Of a stretch of 64,000 nt of DNA, positions 27,675 through 36,776 are shown one piece after another. The stretch's first letter is position 1; the number at the start of each line of letters is the position of its first letter. Below the pieces are notes generated by a model, which saw only the letters and a program-made list of their open reading frames with translations, did no database searches and was not told the DNA's origin. This DNA comes from Carnobacterium_B sp045617425 (GTDB lineage Bacteria > Bacillota > Bacilli > Lactobacillales > Carnobacteriaceae). The stretch lies in the NCBI RefSeq assembly GCF_045617425.1, contig NZ_JAZLIO010000009.1:248001-312000 (forward strand), written 5' to 3'. A program made the position numbers and the translations under genes.

Positions 27675-28253
27675 TCATAACGGCTTACTCATTTCTAGTG
27701 CATCTTCTCGGTCACCGGTATAGTAAGCTTTTTTTATCTTTCCTTTTTCAAAACCTAGTTTACTGTACAATCGTTGTGCAGTTTCATTAGAGACACGAAC
27801 CTCTAAACTCATTCTTTTCATGCCTTCATGTTGGGAAATTATCTGCAATTCCGAAATCAAAAAGGTAGCAATCCCTTGTTTTTGATGAGCTGGAATGACA
27901 GCAACATTTGTAACATGAGCTTCTTCATCGACTAACCACGCGCCGATAAAGCCAATTGCTTGATTAGATTTTCGAGCAATTAAGTAGATAGAGCGAGTAT
28001 TTGTTTTGATTTCATTTTCTAACGCTTTTTTATTCCACGGTGTTTTCCCATTGTAACAAAGCGTTTCTATTTTTAAAATAGTAGAAATATCAGCTTCTGA
28101 ACCAATCGAAACTTGCAAAAGTGAGCCATCATCCAACTGAAAGGTTTTATTTTTTAATTGCGCTCGTTTCGCCAGCTTTTTGTTGTGACTTGTTTGACTA
28201 ATAGGGGTAAAGACTTCCTCATTAATAAACCACTGCTTAAACTTTTTCAACAT
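27675..28253 (-). CDS. rimI: Ribosomal-protein-alanine acetyltransferase RimI
   Basis: 192 residues. GNAT domain at about 45-190 with the HQKQGIATFLISELQ acetyl-CoA loop, VRVSNETAQRLYSKLGFEKGKIKKAYY and a C-terminal EDALEMSK typical of RimI. The first 45 residues are an extra basic extension. It overlaps tsaB by 17 nt, so translation is coupled. Confidence 0.88.
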   Translation of the reverse strand: MLKKFKQWFINEEVFTPISQTSHNKKLAKRAQLKNKTFQLDDGSLLQVSIGSEADISTILKIETLCYNGKTPWNKKALENEIKTNTRSIYLIARKSNQAIGFIGAWLVDEEAHVTNVAVIPAHQKQGIATFLISELQIISQHEGMKRMSLEVRVSNETAQRLYSKLGFEKGKIKKAYYTGDREDALEMSKPL

Positions 28254-28959
28254 AAGATTCCTCCAGTTGATCTGGATGCTCTTTACGCCAATTTTCCTCC
28301 GCTTCTGCTAGTTTCAAATAGTCAGGTATGAACATGTGTACATCTACAGGTTCTTCCTTTATCCCTAATAAACCTAAAACACCAGCTTTTGGCAGATGAT
28401 CTTTTAATGGCGCTTCAAACACCCGGTCCGTTAAATGCTGTTCAAATGTATCTATATACAAAGAACGGTCTTCTCCAATTAATTCAAACGTGCCTTCTCT
28501 TTTACTTAAATGCTCAGCCCATAATTCTGCTGAAATATGCGCATCGGGTTCAACTTGAACCAAATTCCCCTTTTGCCATTGGTATAAACCGGTATAAATA
28601 TTTTTACGACGTGCATCAAATAAAGGAACAAGATAGTGTGTTGAGGATTCGCAATTTCCAGCTAGTGTTTTCAAACTAGAAATACCAACTAATTCAATAC
28701 CCAAAGTCCACGCTAACGTTTTAGCAATCGTTACACCAATTCGCAAACCAGTGTAAGAACCCGGCCCTTTAGCAACCACTATTCTATCTAGTTCACTAGG
28801 TTTCCATTGAACATCATTCATTAACTCGTCAATAGCAGGCATCAGACTCTCACTATGATTCCGTTTAATAGTTGTCGTAATTTCTCCTATAATTCTTTCT
28901 CCATCTAACACTGCAATACTCATTGCTTGATTAGAAGTGTCTATTGCTAATACCTTCAT
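28237..28959 (-). CDS. tsaB: tRNA threonylcarbamoyladenosine biosynthesis protein TsaB
   Basis: 240 residues, a degenerate ASKHA fold with no iron site: MKVLAIDTSNQAMSIAV start, VAKGPGSYTGLRIGVTIAKTLAW and the DARRKNIYTGLY segment. It is the scaffold partner of TsaD. First gene of the minus-strand operon tsaB-rimI-GNAT-tsaD. TsaE is not in the window. Confidence 0.96.
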   Translation of the reverse strand: MKVLAIDTSNQAMSIAVLDGERIIGEITTTIKRNHSESLMPAIDELMNDVQWKPSELDRIVVAKGPGSYTGLRIGVTIAKTLAWTLGIELVGISSLKTLAGNCESSTHYLVPLFDARRKNIYTGLYQWQKGNLVQVEPDAHISAELWAEHLSKREGTFELIGEDRSLYIDTFEQHLTDRVFEAPLKDHLPKAGVLGLLGIKEEPVDVHMFIPDYLKLAEAEENWRKEHPDQLEESYVEKV

Positions 28960-29144
28960 GAGACAACTCCTTTTTATATGACTAGGCCACTTATTCTAAT
29001 TTTATTTTAGCACATATCTTAAAAAAACTTAAATTCCTTATTTCCCAAACTAATCTGAAAGCGTATTAGTTGATTTTTTATTTACAAGAAGTTATGCTTC
29101 TTTATGTAAAAGATATTTATTATCTCATCTCCAAAATTTTTAAG

Positions 29145-29172
29145 TTTACACTTAAAATTTTAGTTAGATAAT
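29145..29172 (+). promoter_or_regulatory. Candidate csbD promoter with overlapping AT-rich inverted repeat
   Basis: TTTACA (29145-29150), 16 nt, GATAAT (29167-29172). The inverted repeat AAAATTTTTAAGT/ACTTAAAATTTT at about 29133-29161 overlaps the -35 and spacer. No sigma-B-like promoter was seen. Confidence 0.45.
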
Positions 29173-29215
29173 AGGTTCACCGCCAAAAAATCTAGTTTCA
29201 TAGGAGGAATTGAAC

Positions 29216-29413
29216 ATGGAAAAAGATAACGGAATGAAAGATAAAGCAAAAGGTATTAAAGACAAAGTCGTTGGAGAAGCCAAAGATTCATATGGTGATG
29301 CTACAAACGACCATAGCAAACAAGCTGAAGGTAAAGCTCAAAAAGCCAAAGGCGAAGTTCAAAAAAAGGTCGGCAAAGTGAAAAGCGACTTAGATGACAA
29401 GAACAACAAGTAA
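29216..29413 (+). CDS. CsbD family stress protein
   Basis: 65 residues from ATG 29216, with AGGAGG 8 nt before it. Lysine-, alanine- and glycine-rich; repeats of the type KDKAKGIKDKVVGEAKD, AEGKAQKAKGEVQKKVGKVK. This is a small cytosolic, highly hydrophilic protein of the CsbD family, often induced by stress. Molecular function unknown. Confidence 0.9.
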   Translation: MEKDNGMKDKAKGIKDKVVGEAKDSYGDATNDHSKQAEGKAQKAKGEVQKKVGKVKSDLDDKNNK

Positions 29414-29434
29414 CCTTTAAACTTGTTTCCCCCT

Positions 29435-29464
29435 AAAGAGTACTGCTAACGTAGTGCTCTTTTT
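29435..29464 (+). terminator. Terminator after csbD
   Basis: AAGAGTACT/AGTGCTCTT hairpin (one G-T pair) followed by T5. Confidence 0.75.
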
Positions 29465-29498
29465 AACTTAACTTATTTTTTACTAAGGAGATTATAAT

Positions 29499-30251
29499 AT
29501 GGCTAACATCCTAATCACTGGTGCAACGGGAACCATTGGAGAAGTTTTAACAACTCATCTTAAAAAGAACCATAAGTTAACTTTAGTAGATATCGATTTT
29601 TCTGAGTCAGATAAAGAACTTGTAGATGGTACCATTACAAAAGAGTTAGATTTATCCGTTTTAGATAACTGGAATGGCCTATTAAATGGAGCAGATTACG
29701 TCATTCAATTAGCTGGAGATCCTAGCCCTGACGCAGAACTTTATGATAGTCTTTTAGATTTAAATTATAAGATTCCACATAATCTTTACTTAGAAGCTTC
29801 CAAAAGTGAATCCATCAAACGGATTATTTTTGCTAGTTCAATCCATTCTGTTGATGCCTATCCGCGAAATGTACAAGTCGCTACAAATGATCCCGTACGT
29901 CCTGCTGATTTGTATGGAGTGTCTAAAGTCTATCTAGAAGGTTTAGCAAGCCATTACGCTTTTACAACCGGGCTAGAATCGATTGGCCTTCGGATTGGAG
30001 ATTTTAAAGGCGATGAATTGCCTGCATTAGCTACTCCGGATGCCATGTCCAATTACTTATCAGGCAAAGATATGTGCCATCTTGTAGACTGCTGTTTAAC
30101 TGCAACATTGAAAGAACCTTTCTTACTGGTTAATGGTATCTCGAACAATACTTTCCCACGTTTAGATATTGACCAAGCTCGCGTTGATATTGGCTACCAA
30201 CCACAAGATGACGGTTTTAAACTACTCGGTTACTTTACAAAAGATGAATAA
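29499..30251 (+). CDS. NAD(P)-dependent epimerase/dehydratase family oxidoreductase
   Basis: 250 residues, extended short-chain dehydrogenase fold. Nucleotide loop GATGTIG at residues 7-13, catalytic Ser in FASSIHSVDAYP and YxxxK in YGVSKVYLEG. It resembles uronate-dehydrogenase-like sugar-nucleotide enzymes, but the substrate is unknown. It follows csbD after a terminator, with its own AAGGAG site. Confidence 0.83.
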   Translation: MANILITGATGTIGEVLTTHLKKNHKLTLVDIDFSESDKELVDGTITKELDLSVLDNWNGLLNGADYVIQLAGDPSPDAELYDSLLDLNYKIPHNLYLEASKSESIKRIIFASSIHSVDAYPRNVQVATNDPVRPADLYGVSKVYLEGLASHYAFTTGLESIGLRIGDFKGDELPALATPDAMSNYLSGKDMCHLVDCCLTATLKEPFLLVNGISNNTFPRLDIDQARVDIGYQPQDDGFKLLGYFTKDE

Positions 30252-30295
30252 AAAAGGCTTTGTTACTCTAAAATAGAGTAACAAAGCCTTTTTAC
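30252..30295. terminator. Bidirectional terminator
   Basis: 18-bp inverted repeat (30253-30270 with 30277-30294) between convergent genes. Confidence 0.9.
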
Positions 30296-30302
30296 TATTT
30301 TT

Positions 30303-30779
30303 CTATTTACTTGGATAACTTTTCCGGACCATTTTCACTTCATAAACTGCTTTTATAACTATAGCTACGAGCGCTCCTAATATTGCTCCAAATGGACCAA
30401 ATAGCAGGATACAAGCAATAGTCGAAATAAAGGTGTACAGAGGTCTTACACCAATCTCTCTACCTGTGACAAACGGTTCAGCAATTTGACGGATAACATT
30501 GATAACGATGTACAATAATCCTAGTTGCCAAGCCAATGTGGTATTTCCCATAAAGAAATGAATTAATGCCCATGGAATCATAATGATTCCACTTCCTAAA
30601 ATTGGAACCATATCTACAATAGCAATCCCTAAAGCTTTTAATCCCCAATGATCAATTCCAATGATAACAAAACCTATGCACAGTAGGATAAAGGTCAACA
30701 CCGATAATTTTAATTCCGCTTTAAAATACCCTTTGATTCCTTTTGCTGATTGAGATAAAATTTCTTTTATATCATTCAT
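30303..30779 (-). CDS. AI-2E/YtvI-type permease family protein, half length
   Basis: 158 residues with four or five TM segments, matching only the C-terminal half of the AI-2E exporter/YtvI family (usual length about 350): ALGIAIVDMVPILGSGIIMIPWALI and LYIVINVIRQIAEPFVTGREIGVRPLYTF are its signature region. It has an intact start and a short amphipathic N-terminus, so it may be a naturally short form rather than a fresh truncation. Function unknown. Confidence 0.72.
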   Translation of the reverse strand: MNDIKEILSQSAKGIKGYFKAELKLSVLTFILLCIGFVIIGIDHWGLKALGIAIVDMVPILGSGIIMIPWALIHFFMGNTTLAWQLGLLYIVINVIRQIAEPFVTGREIGVRPLYTFISTIACILLFGPFGAILGALVAIVIKAVYEVKMVRKSYPSK

Positions 30780-30870
30780 TTTTACTCCTCATTTCTTCAT
30801 TCATTTCTTCTATTGTACAAGAAGAATGAATTGATGCAATCCAACTTGAGTAGTATCTTTAAAGCTACAA

Positions 30871-30922
30871 AAAATCACCTTAATCGATACATTTTTTTCT
30901 CCTGTATCGATTAAGGTGATTT
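30871..30922 (-). terminator. Terminator after the NCS2 permease gene
   Basis: 20-bp inverted repeat (AATCACCTTAATCGATACA arm and its complement), with a T run on the minus strand. Confidence 0.88.
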
Positions 30923-30971
30923 AAAGTATATGTGATCATTTTTAGGTTAACTTATTTATATTTTCTTTCTT

Positions 30972-32432
30972 TTAGATAAAGGCCATAATTACAAAATTAA
31001 GAACAAACAGTCCTGTTGAGATCCATAATACGGGATGAATGTCTTTTGTTTTTCCTTTAGCAACTTTAACAATAACATAGAAAATGAATCCTGCAGCAAT
31101 ACCATATGAAATACTATAAGACAATCCCATAAATATTGAAGCAAAAAATGCTGGAATGGCTTCTTCCAAGCTTTCCCAATTGATTTCTAAGAATGATGAC
31201 ATCATCATTACACCTACTAATATTAAAGAAGCCGAGGTTGCTTGAGTTGGTACAAGTGCTACTAGTGGTGAAAATAAACTTGTTAATAAGAATAATACAG
31301 CTACCACAACACTTGTCAAACCAGTTCTTCCACCAGCACCAATACCGGCCGCACTTTCAACATAAGTTGTTGTATTTGAAGTCCCAAAAATTGCTCCTGC
31401 AGAAGTTGCAATTGCATCTGCAAATAATGCTTTGTCCATTTTTGTTTTGAAACCAGCACTATTGTCTAGTGCTAGTTCGTCTTCAGCACTAAATATTCCT
31501 GTTTTACGACCAGTCCCAATAAAGGTTCCAATAGTATCAAATATATCCGATAAACTAAAAGCAAAAACCGTCATAATAACTAGAGGTAAGCGTGAAACAT
31601 CTGTAAATAATGAAATCATTCCTTCATTACCGAATGCTGCACCAAAAGTTGTTCCTAATTCTGAGAAAGCATTTCCTAGTGAATTAGCTGGATTAGATAC
31701 GACAGATAAATCAACCACTCCCATTGGAATTCCAATAATTGTTGTAAGAATGATTCCTATCAAAATAGCACCTTTAACATTTTTAACTAATAGAATCACT
31801 GTAATGATTAAACCAATCAAGGCTAATAATGATCCAGGACTTGTAAAATTCACTAATGCAGGAACAATTCCTCCACCAGTTACAACACTTGAGATACCAT
31901 CTGGATAAGAAGAAGCTGCATCAAAAGGTGCATTGTTGATTGTTTCAATATTGCCAGGCTCTGAAGTAAATTGAAGAAAACCTGCATTCTTAATCCCGAT
32001 ATAAGCAACAAAAACACCGATTCCAGCACTGATTGCATGTTGCAGACTTTCTGGAATTGAATGGATGATTAATTTACGTACTTTTGTTACCGTAATTAAG
32101 ATATTTACTATTCCACAGATAAACACCATTGCTAAAGCCTCTTGCCATGAAAAACCTAGTGCAAAAACAACTGTATACGTAAAGAATGCGTTCAATCCCA
32201 TTCCAGGAGCTTGTGCATAAGGGACATTTGCAAATAATCCCATTACTAACGTACCAATAGCAGCAGCTATTATAGTAGATAAGAAAACAGCTTGTGTAGG
32301 CATACCTGTTAAAGATAAAATTGCTGGGTTAACAAAAATAATATACGACATTGCAAAAAAAGTTGTTAGACCTGCCGTGATTTCAGTGCTTACTTTAGTG
32401 CCATTTTCTTTCAATTTAAAAAACTTTTCCAT
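30972..32432 (-). CDS. NCS2 family purine permease (guanine/hypoxanthine type)
   Basis: 486 residues, 13-14 TM segments, AzgA/PbuG/PbuO branch: LTTFFAMSYIIFVNPAIL at the start, AQAPGMGLNAFFTYTVV as the substrate-helix segment, and SLSDIFDTIGTFIGTGRKTG. It imports a purine base with protons. A guanine-class riboswitch precedes it, which supports guanine or hypoxanthine rather than adenine alone as substrate. Confidence 0.92.
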   Translation of the reverse strand: MEKFFKLKENGTKVSTEITAGLTTFFAMSYIIFVNPAILSLTGMPTQAVFLSTIIAAAIGTLVMGLFANVPYAQAPGMGLNAFFTYTVVFALGFSWQEALAMVFICGIVNILITVTKVRKLIIHSIPESLQHAISAGIGVFVAYIGIKNAGFLQFTSEPGNIETINNAPFDAASSYPDGISSVVTGGGIVPALVNFTSPGSLLALIGLIITVILLVKNVKGAILIGIILTTIIGIPMGVVDLSVVSNPANSLGNAFSELGTTFGAAFGNEGMISLFTDVSRLPLVIMTVFAFSLSDIFDTIGTFIGTGRKTGIFSAEDELALDNSAGFKTKMDKALFADAIATSAGAIFGTSNTTTYVESAAGIGAGGRTGLTSVVVAVLFLLTSLFSPLVALVPTQATSASLILVGVMMMSSFLEINWESLEEAIPAFFASIFMGLSYSISYGIAAGFIFYVIVKVAKGKTKDIHPVLWISTGLFVLNFVIMAFI

Positions 32433-32588
32433 TTTACTATTTCCTCACTTTTTTTGTATTACAAGTGAACCTGAATAGTTAAACCTACTGAGTTTTAGTT
32501 TTTCTACCTAACTGCATCGTAAAAATATAAGGACAAAAAAATAATTCTAAATAATCGCAGTTCTTCCAATATGTCTAATGACTCTCTA

Positions 32589-32617
32589 AATAAACCTAAA
32601 TGAGTTTATTTAGAACC
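32589..32617 (-). promoter_or_regulatory. Expression-platform hairpin competing with riboswitch P1
   Basis: TCTAAATAAAC/GTTTATTTAGA forms an 11-bp hairpin whose 5' arm overlaps the P1 3' strand, so it and P1 are mutually exclusive. I could not identify the matching terminator with certainty; a T run lies further on near 32530-32540. Confidence 0.55.
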
Positions 32618-32688
32618 AATAGTCTGAACATTTACGGTGTCCGGTAGAAACTTAAAGCCCATATCGCTTAATTATATTCGGTTCTAAA
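32609..32688 (-). promoter_or_regulatory. Purine riboswitch aptamer, guanine class
   Basis: On the minus strand: P1 arms TTTAGAACC/GGTTCTAAA, then ATATAAT, GATATGG, AGTTTCTACCGGACACCGTA and AAATG, then GACTAT before the P1 3' strand. The ligand-pairing base in GACTAT is C, which specifies guanine/hypoxanthine (U would mean adenine). Located about 180 nt upstream of the NCS2 gene. Confidence 0.93.
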
Positions 32689-32701
32689 CATTGCATTTCC
32701 A

Positions 32702-32730
32702 ATTATAGAAGATGATTCATTATAAAACAA
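32702..32730 (-). promoter_or_regulatory. Promoter of the riboswitch/NCS2 transcript
   Basis: Minus strand TTGTTT (32730-32725), 17 nt, TATAAT (32707-32702). Transcription would start just before the aptamer. Confidence 0.7.
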
Positions 32731-32987
32731 CCATATAATAAATATTCCATCAAATTAATTAACTAATCGTTCGTGTTTCGCCTGTAAAAATCAGTTATAT
32801 TAAGAATATATAAAAAATAAAGCTTCAATCCCTCTTATTTGTTTTTAATTCTTAACCGCTTTCTTATTTTTTTCGTTAGTTTATTGTTATACCCATCTAA
32901 TTTCAAACCCTTTAATAAAGCGTTCTCTTTTTCATTTCATCTAGAATACGTTACAATAGTTTTATAATTAACAAGGGGGTATTTTTT

Positions 32988-33215
32988 ATGGATTTCACAC
33001 AAATAAAAGGCTATGATGAATTAGATTCAAATCAAATCAGTTGGTTAGCAAATGTTTATGCCCAACATATGGATACGTTGGATGATCCTGTAAAATATAA
33101 TTTAGAAAATATTAAAAAAGTTTCCTGGAACAACGGTCTCCAAACTGTAGACATTCACTTTGTTAATGGTGAACTTGTTCATTACAATAGCACTGGTGAA
33201 TGGACTTACGAGTAG
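32988..33215 (+). CDS. Small protein, first of a tandem paralogous pair
   Basis: 75 residues, no TM segment, acidic. It shares its layout with the next gene: IKGYDELDSNQ/IKGYFDLDEEQ, VYAQHMDTLDDP/VYARHMDTLHNP, then a beta-like half ending NGELVHYNSTGEW/NGKISHYTADGSW. RBS AAGGGGG. Family not recognised. Own terminator at 33234-33274. Confidence 0.78.
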   Translation: MDFTQIKGYDELDSNQISWLANVYAQHMDTLDDPVKYNLENIKKVSWNNGLQTVDIHFVNGELVHYNSTGEWTYE

Positions 33216-33233
33216 GGTAATTTTATCATTCAT

Positions 33234-33274
33234 AAAGAGCACCAAAACAATTGAATGTTTTGGTGCTCTTTTTA
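33234..33274 (+). terminator. Terminator between the tandem paralogues
   Basis: 16-bp inverted repeat AAAGAGCACCAAAACA/TGTTTTGGTGCTCTTT with following T run. Confidence 0.9.
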
Positions 33275-33346
33275 TTGTTTCAAAACTGTTTTTTTTTTAC
33301 TTTCGGTTAATAGTATAATTAGTAATAAACAACAGGAGGGGTTGTT

Positions 33347-33574
33347 ATGGTCTCAAAAAAAACTGAAATCAAAGGCTATTTCGACTTAGATGAGGAACAA
33401 ATGCAAATTCTTAGTTTAGTTTATGCTCGCCACATGGATACCTTGCATAACCCTCCAGAATACACTATGGATAACATCGTTGAAATCAACGTCGATTCTA
33501 AACGAAACTTTGTATCTATCACATTCAAAAACGGTAAAATTTCCCACTATACAGCTGATGGTTCTTGGTATTGA
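33347..33574 (+). CDS. Small protein, second of the tandem paralogous pair
   Basis: 75 residues, about 40 percent identical by eye to the preceding 75-residue protein, with the same conserved HMDTL core and GYxxLDxxQ start. RBS AGGAGGGG. It has its own promoter space and terminator, so the pair are separate transcripts. Function unknown. Confidence 0.8.
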   Translation: MVSKKTEIKGYFDLDEEQMQILSLVYARHMDTLHNPPEYTMDNIVEINVDSKRNFVSITFKNGKISHYTADGSWY

Positions 33575-33601
33575 ACTTTAAAAAAATTTGTGACATAAGC
33601 A

Positions 33602-33636
33602 AATAAGGTTGAGCAACAAGCCTCAACCTTATTTTG
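33602..33636. terminator. Terminator, second paralogue/glutathione reductase
   Basis: AATAAGGTTGAG/CTCAACCTTATT hairpin between convergent genes, T-rich afterwards. Confidence 0.85.
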
Positions 33637-33656
33637 CTGTATTCAAGTTATTTTTA

Positions 33657-35009
33657 TTACCTCATTGTAACAAATTCTTCCGATCCAGTAGGATGAATAG
33701 CAACTGTATTGTCAAAATCTGCTTTTGTTGCTCCCATTTTTATGGCCACAGCAAATCCTTGGACCATTTCATCCAAACCTCTTCCAAGTCCATGCAAACC
33801 AATTACTTTTTCATTTTCACCTTGGCATACTAATTTCATATACGTTTTTTGTCTGTTAGCTGTTATGGAACTGTGCATAGAAGTAAAAATGGATGTATAC
33901 ACTTTAATATCTGCTTCACCATAGGTTTCCTTTGCTTCTTCTTCGGACATTCCAATCGTTCCGATTGGCGGGTGACTAAAGATAACGGTTGGAATATTCG
34001 TATAATCCAAAAACTCGTTTGGTTTATTATTGAATAAGCGCTCAGATAATCGACGTCCTGCGGCAATAGCAACTGGAGTTAATTCTATACGACCGACTAC
34101 ATCTCCAATAGCATAAATATTATTAGCTGTAGTATTTTGGTACTTATCAACTTTAATGTATCCGCCATCGTTTAATTCGACATCCGTTACCGCGAGATTT
34201 AAATTTTTTGTATTTGGTTCACGACCAATTGCCCAAATGATAGCATCTGTTGTATGTGAAGAACCGTCCTCAAAATGAATAGTGACAGAACCATCTTCAT
34301 TTTTTTTCACTTCTTTAGGAACAGCATGGATATGTAAAGCTGCTCCTTCTTTAGCCATTGTTTCAACAAGTCCTTCGACAATAATTGAATCAAAATTTCT
34401 TAGCGGTGCATGTTTTCTAACAAATAAATGCGTATCTGAACCTAACCCATGTAAAACACCTGCTAATTCAACAGCAATATACCCAGCTCCTACAACAGCT
34501 ACTCGCTTAGGTAGTTCCGTTAGCTCAAAGAAACCATCTGAGTCCATCCCATATTCTGCTCCAGGAATTTCTGGCCAAGCTGGACGACCACCTGTAGCAA
34601 TTAAGAAATGATCCGCTGTATAATGCTCTCCGTTAACTTCAACAGTATGTGCATCGACAAATGTTGCATAGCCGTTGATTAAATCGACTTTATTATTATT
34701 TAAGTTCTTTTGATAAATAGTATGCAATCGAGAGATATATCCCTCTCTATTTTTTACTAATTTTTCAAAATTTAATTGACGATCCTTACTTGTAATGCCG
34801 TAATCTTCTCCGTATAGTTCCATATCTTCCATTATTTGAGCGCCATGCCACATAACTTTTTTAGGAACACACCCTACATTGACACAGGTTCCGCCAATAG
34901 CGTTGCCTTCAATCAAAGCTACTTTCGCTCCGTACATTCCAGCACGATTAGCTGAAGCAATACCGCCGCTTCCTCCACCAATTGCAATGTAATCATACTT
35001 TATAACCAT
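33657..35009 (-). CDS. gor: Glutathione-disulfide reductase
   Basis: 450 residues, class I flavoprotein disulfide reductase. FAD loop GGGSGGIASA near residue 11, redox pair C42/C47 in GGTCVNVGCVPKK, NADPH domain with VVGAGYIAVELAGVL, and the C-terminal HPTGSEEFVTM supplying the partner-subunit base. It reduces GSSG with NADPH. Together with gloA at 15.6 kb this shows a working glutathione system. Confidence 0.94.
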   Translation of the reverse strand: MVIKYDYIAIGGGSGGIASANRAGMYGAKVALIEGNAIGGTCVNVGCVPKKVMWHGAQIMEDMELYGEDYGITSKDRQLNFEKLVKNREGYISRLHTIYQKNLNNNKVDLINGYATFVDAHTVEVNGEHYTADHFLIATGGRPAWPEIPGAEYGMDSDGFFELTELPKRVAVVGAGYIAVELAGVLHGLGSDTHLFVRKHAPLRNFDSIIVEGLVETMAKEGAALHIHAVPKEVKKNEDGSVTIHFEDGSSHTTDAIIWAIGREPNTKNLNLAVTDVELNDGGYIKVDKYQNTTANNIYAIGDVVGRIELTPVAIAAGRRLSERLFNNKPNEFLDYTNIPTVIFSHPPIGTIGMSEEEAKETYGEADIKVYTSIFTSMHSSITANRQKTYMKLVCQGENEKVIGLHGLGRGLDEMVQGFAVAIKMGATKADFDNTVAIHPTGSEEFVTMR

Positions 35010-35076
35010 TAACTATTCCTACTTTCTTTATGTTTTCAATTTGCTGTAAGCTTTTTCCCAAAGACTATTCACTTGC

Positions 35077-35928
35077 TTATTCGTCTTCTATTAACAAGTT
35101 TAACTCATTTTCTGGTTTTAAAGTATCCTCAAAATAATAATAATACTCACCTAATTTATATCGATAATTGTCTCTTTCGATCCAAGGCTTATGTTTTCCA
35201 CAGTAATGAATAAATACTACTTTTTCTTCTACCCATTCATTTGAAAATTTACGTGGAAAAACACGGTTTAATTGGGAATAAAAACGGGCATCCAAATTAT
35301 AGATTTGCCAATCAGCTTCTTTGACCTCTTTCCAATACAAATAATTAAAAATGTCTTGATCAGGAAGAACTAACCGTTTCTTATTGATTTTTATAGCTGC
35401 AAATATTTCCTCCCGATTACGCGTCTTTCTGATTAATGGAAGGTTCATTAATATAACGCCTGTATTAAAATAATCTTCAGATGATAGTGTTCCTAATCGA
35501 ATATTATTAATGGGTTGTATCCATTTTGTTGCGTAATCATGTGTGGTCGCTACAAATAAGTTCCCCTCAAAATTTTGTTCATAAAAGGATGAAAAAGGTT
35601 GTAAATTTACAATGTCAGGGTCAAGATACAAGATTCTGTCTAATTCTGTTGGCAATACAAATGGAGCTAACAAGCGATAATACATTTCAATTGAATAGTA
35701 TCGATTAACCACAACTTCTTCTGAAAAAAGATTTTTGCAGTCTATTGAAAAAAATGTATGCTCATATTCGGTTATAAATTGTTGCACTTCGGTAATTTTT
35801 TTTTGCGGTATATTTTGATGCATCAGATAAACAGTAATTTCTTCTTTATCATTTGAACGAAAAATAGAACGAAGAACAGTATACAATGGATCTAAATAAT
35901 TTTCATTAAGTGTAAATAATAAGTTCAT
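35077..35928 (-). CDS. Glycosyltransferase family 8 protein
   Basis: 283 residues. GT-A fold with the DxD metal motif as DPD at residues 103-105 (ILYLDPDIVNLQP), then FNTGVILMNLPLIR and DQDIFNYLYW; the late HYCGKHKPW supplies the third metal ligand region. It uses a nucleotide sugar, probably UDP-hexose, to decorate an envelope polymer. Acceptor unknown. It is 67 nt upstream of gor in the same direction, perhaps co-transcribed. Confidence 0.88.
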   Translation of the reverse strand: MNLLFTLNENYLDPLYTVLRSIFRSNDKEEITVYLMHQNIPQKKITEVQQFITEYEHTFFSIDCKNLFSEEVVVNRYYSIEMYYRLLAPFVLPTELDRILYLDPDIVNLQPFSSFYEQNFEGNLFVATTHDYATKWIQPINNIRLGTLSSEDYFNTGVILMNLPLIRKTRNREEIFAAIKINKKRLVLPDQDIFNYLYWKEVKEADWQIYNLDARFYSQLNRVFPRKFSNEWVEEKVVFIHYCGKHKPWIERDNYRYKLGEYYYYFEDTLKPENELNLLIEDE

Positions 35929-36197
35929 AACATTTCTCCTATATCCTGTTGCTTATTTTATAGTTCAATTGTTACTAATTTTTTTTAATGTACTATTTTC
36001 AAATATTCTTTCTTCCATCAACTTAGTATTTACTTTAAATTATGAATTAAAAAAGTTTAAGTTGCAATCAAAGTAGTTTAAAAAATACTATTTTATAAAA
36101 AAAATTACTATACCTCGCAGCGCACATTTTTTTTTTTACTTTGATTTAATGTATACTGAAATTAATGAATTTATTTTATAATACAAAGGAGAATTTC

Positions 36198-36776
36198 ATG
36201 AAAAAAGATGCATCATTTTATTGGACATTATTTTTATCTACCTTCACATTAAGTGCTTTTACATTTGGTGGAGGCTATGTAATTGTTCCTCTTATGCAAA
36301 AACGTTTTGTAAAGGAATTAAAATGGATCACAGAAGAAGAAATGCTCGACTTAGTAGCGATTGCTCAATCTTCTCCTGGACCAATCGCGGTTAATGCTTC
36401 AATTATTATTGGTTACCGCATGGCTGGCATTCGAGGAGCTCTCTTGTCTGTATTAGGAACTTCTGTACCTCCACTTATAATCATTACAATTGTTTCTTAT
36501 TTTTATTTAGCTTTCCGTGATAATGCAATTGTAAATGCTGTATTGTTTGGTATGCAAGCTGGAGTCGCAGCTGTCATCGTAAATGTCGTTATTGACATGG
36601 TCAAAGGAATTACGAAAAACAAAAAAATCCTACCCATCATTGTCATGTTTTTTGCTTTCTTAGCAGCTGCCTTTACATCAATTAATATTGTCATTATTTT
36701 ATTTATTTGTGGCGCAATAGGTGCGTATACAACCTATAGAGAGTCACATATACCTAAAGGAGGGCTAAACAAATGA
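36198..36776 (+). CDS. Chromate transporter family protein, first half-subunit
   Basis: 192 residues from ATG 36198, placed by AAAGGAG 8 nt upstream; the frame is open from 36165. One CHR domain of about five TM segments with FGGGYVIVPLMQ and SSPGPIAVNASI. Short-chain chromate transporters act as pairs. The stop overlaps the ATG of the next gene (ATGA). The true substrate, chromate or sulfate, is not known. Confidence 0.88.
   Translation: MKKDASFYWTLFLSTFTLSAFTFGGGYVIVPLMQKRFVKELKWITEEEMLDLVAIAQSSPGPIAVNASIIIGYRMAGIRGALLSVLGTSVPPLIIITIVSYFYLAFRDNAIVNAVLFGMQAGVAAVIVNVVIDMVKGITKNKKILPIIVMFFAFLAAAFTSINIVIILFICGAIGAYTTYRESHIPKGGLNK

Noticed and set aside
32988..33574. Tandem 75-residue proteins as a toxin-antitoxin pair
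   Set aside because: They are paralogues with separate transcription units, not overlapping unrelated partners.
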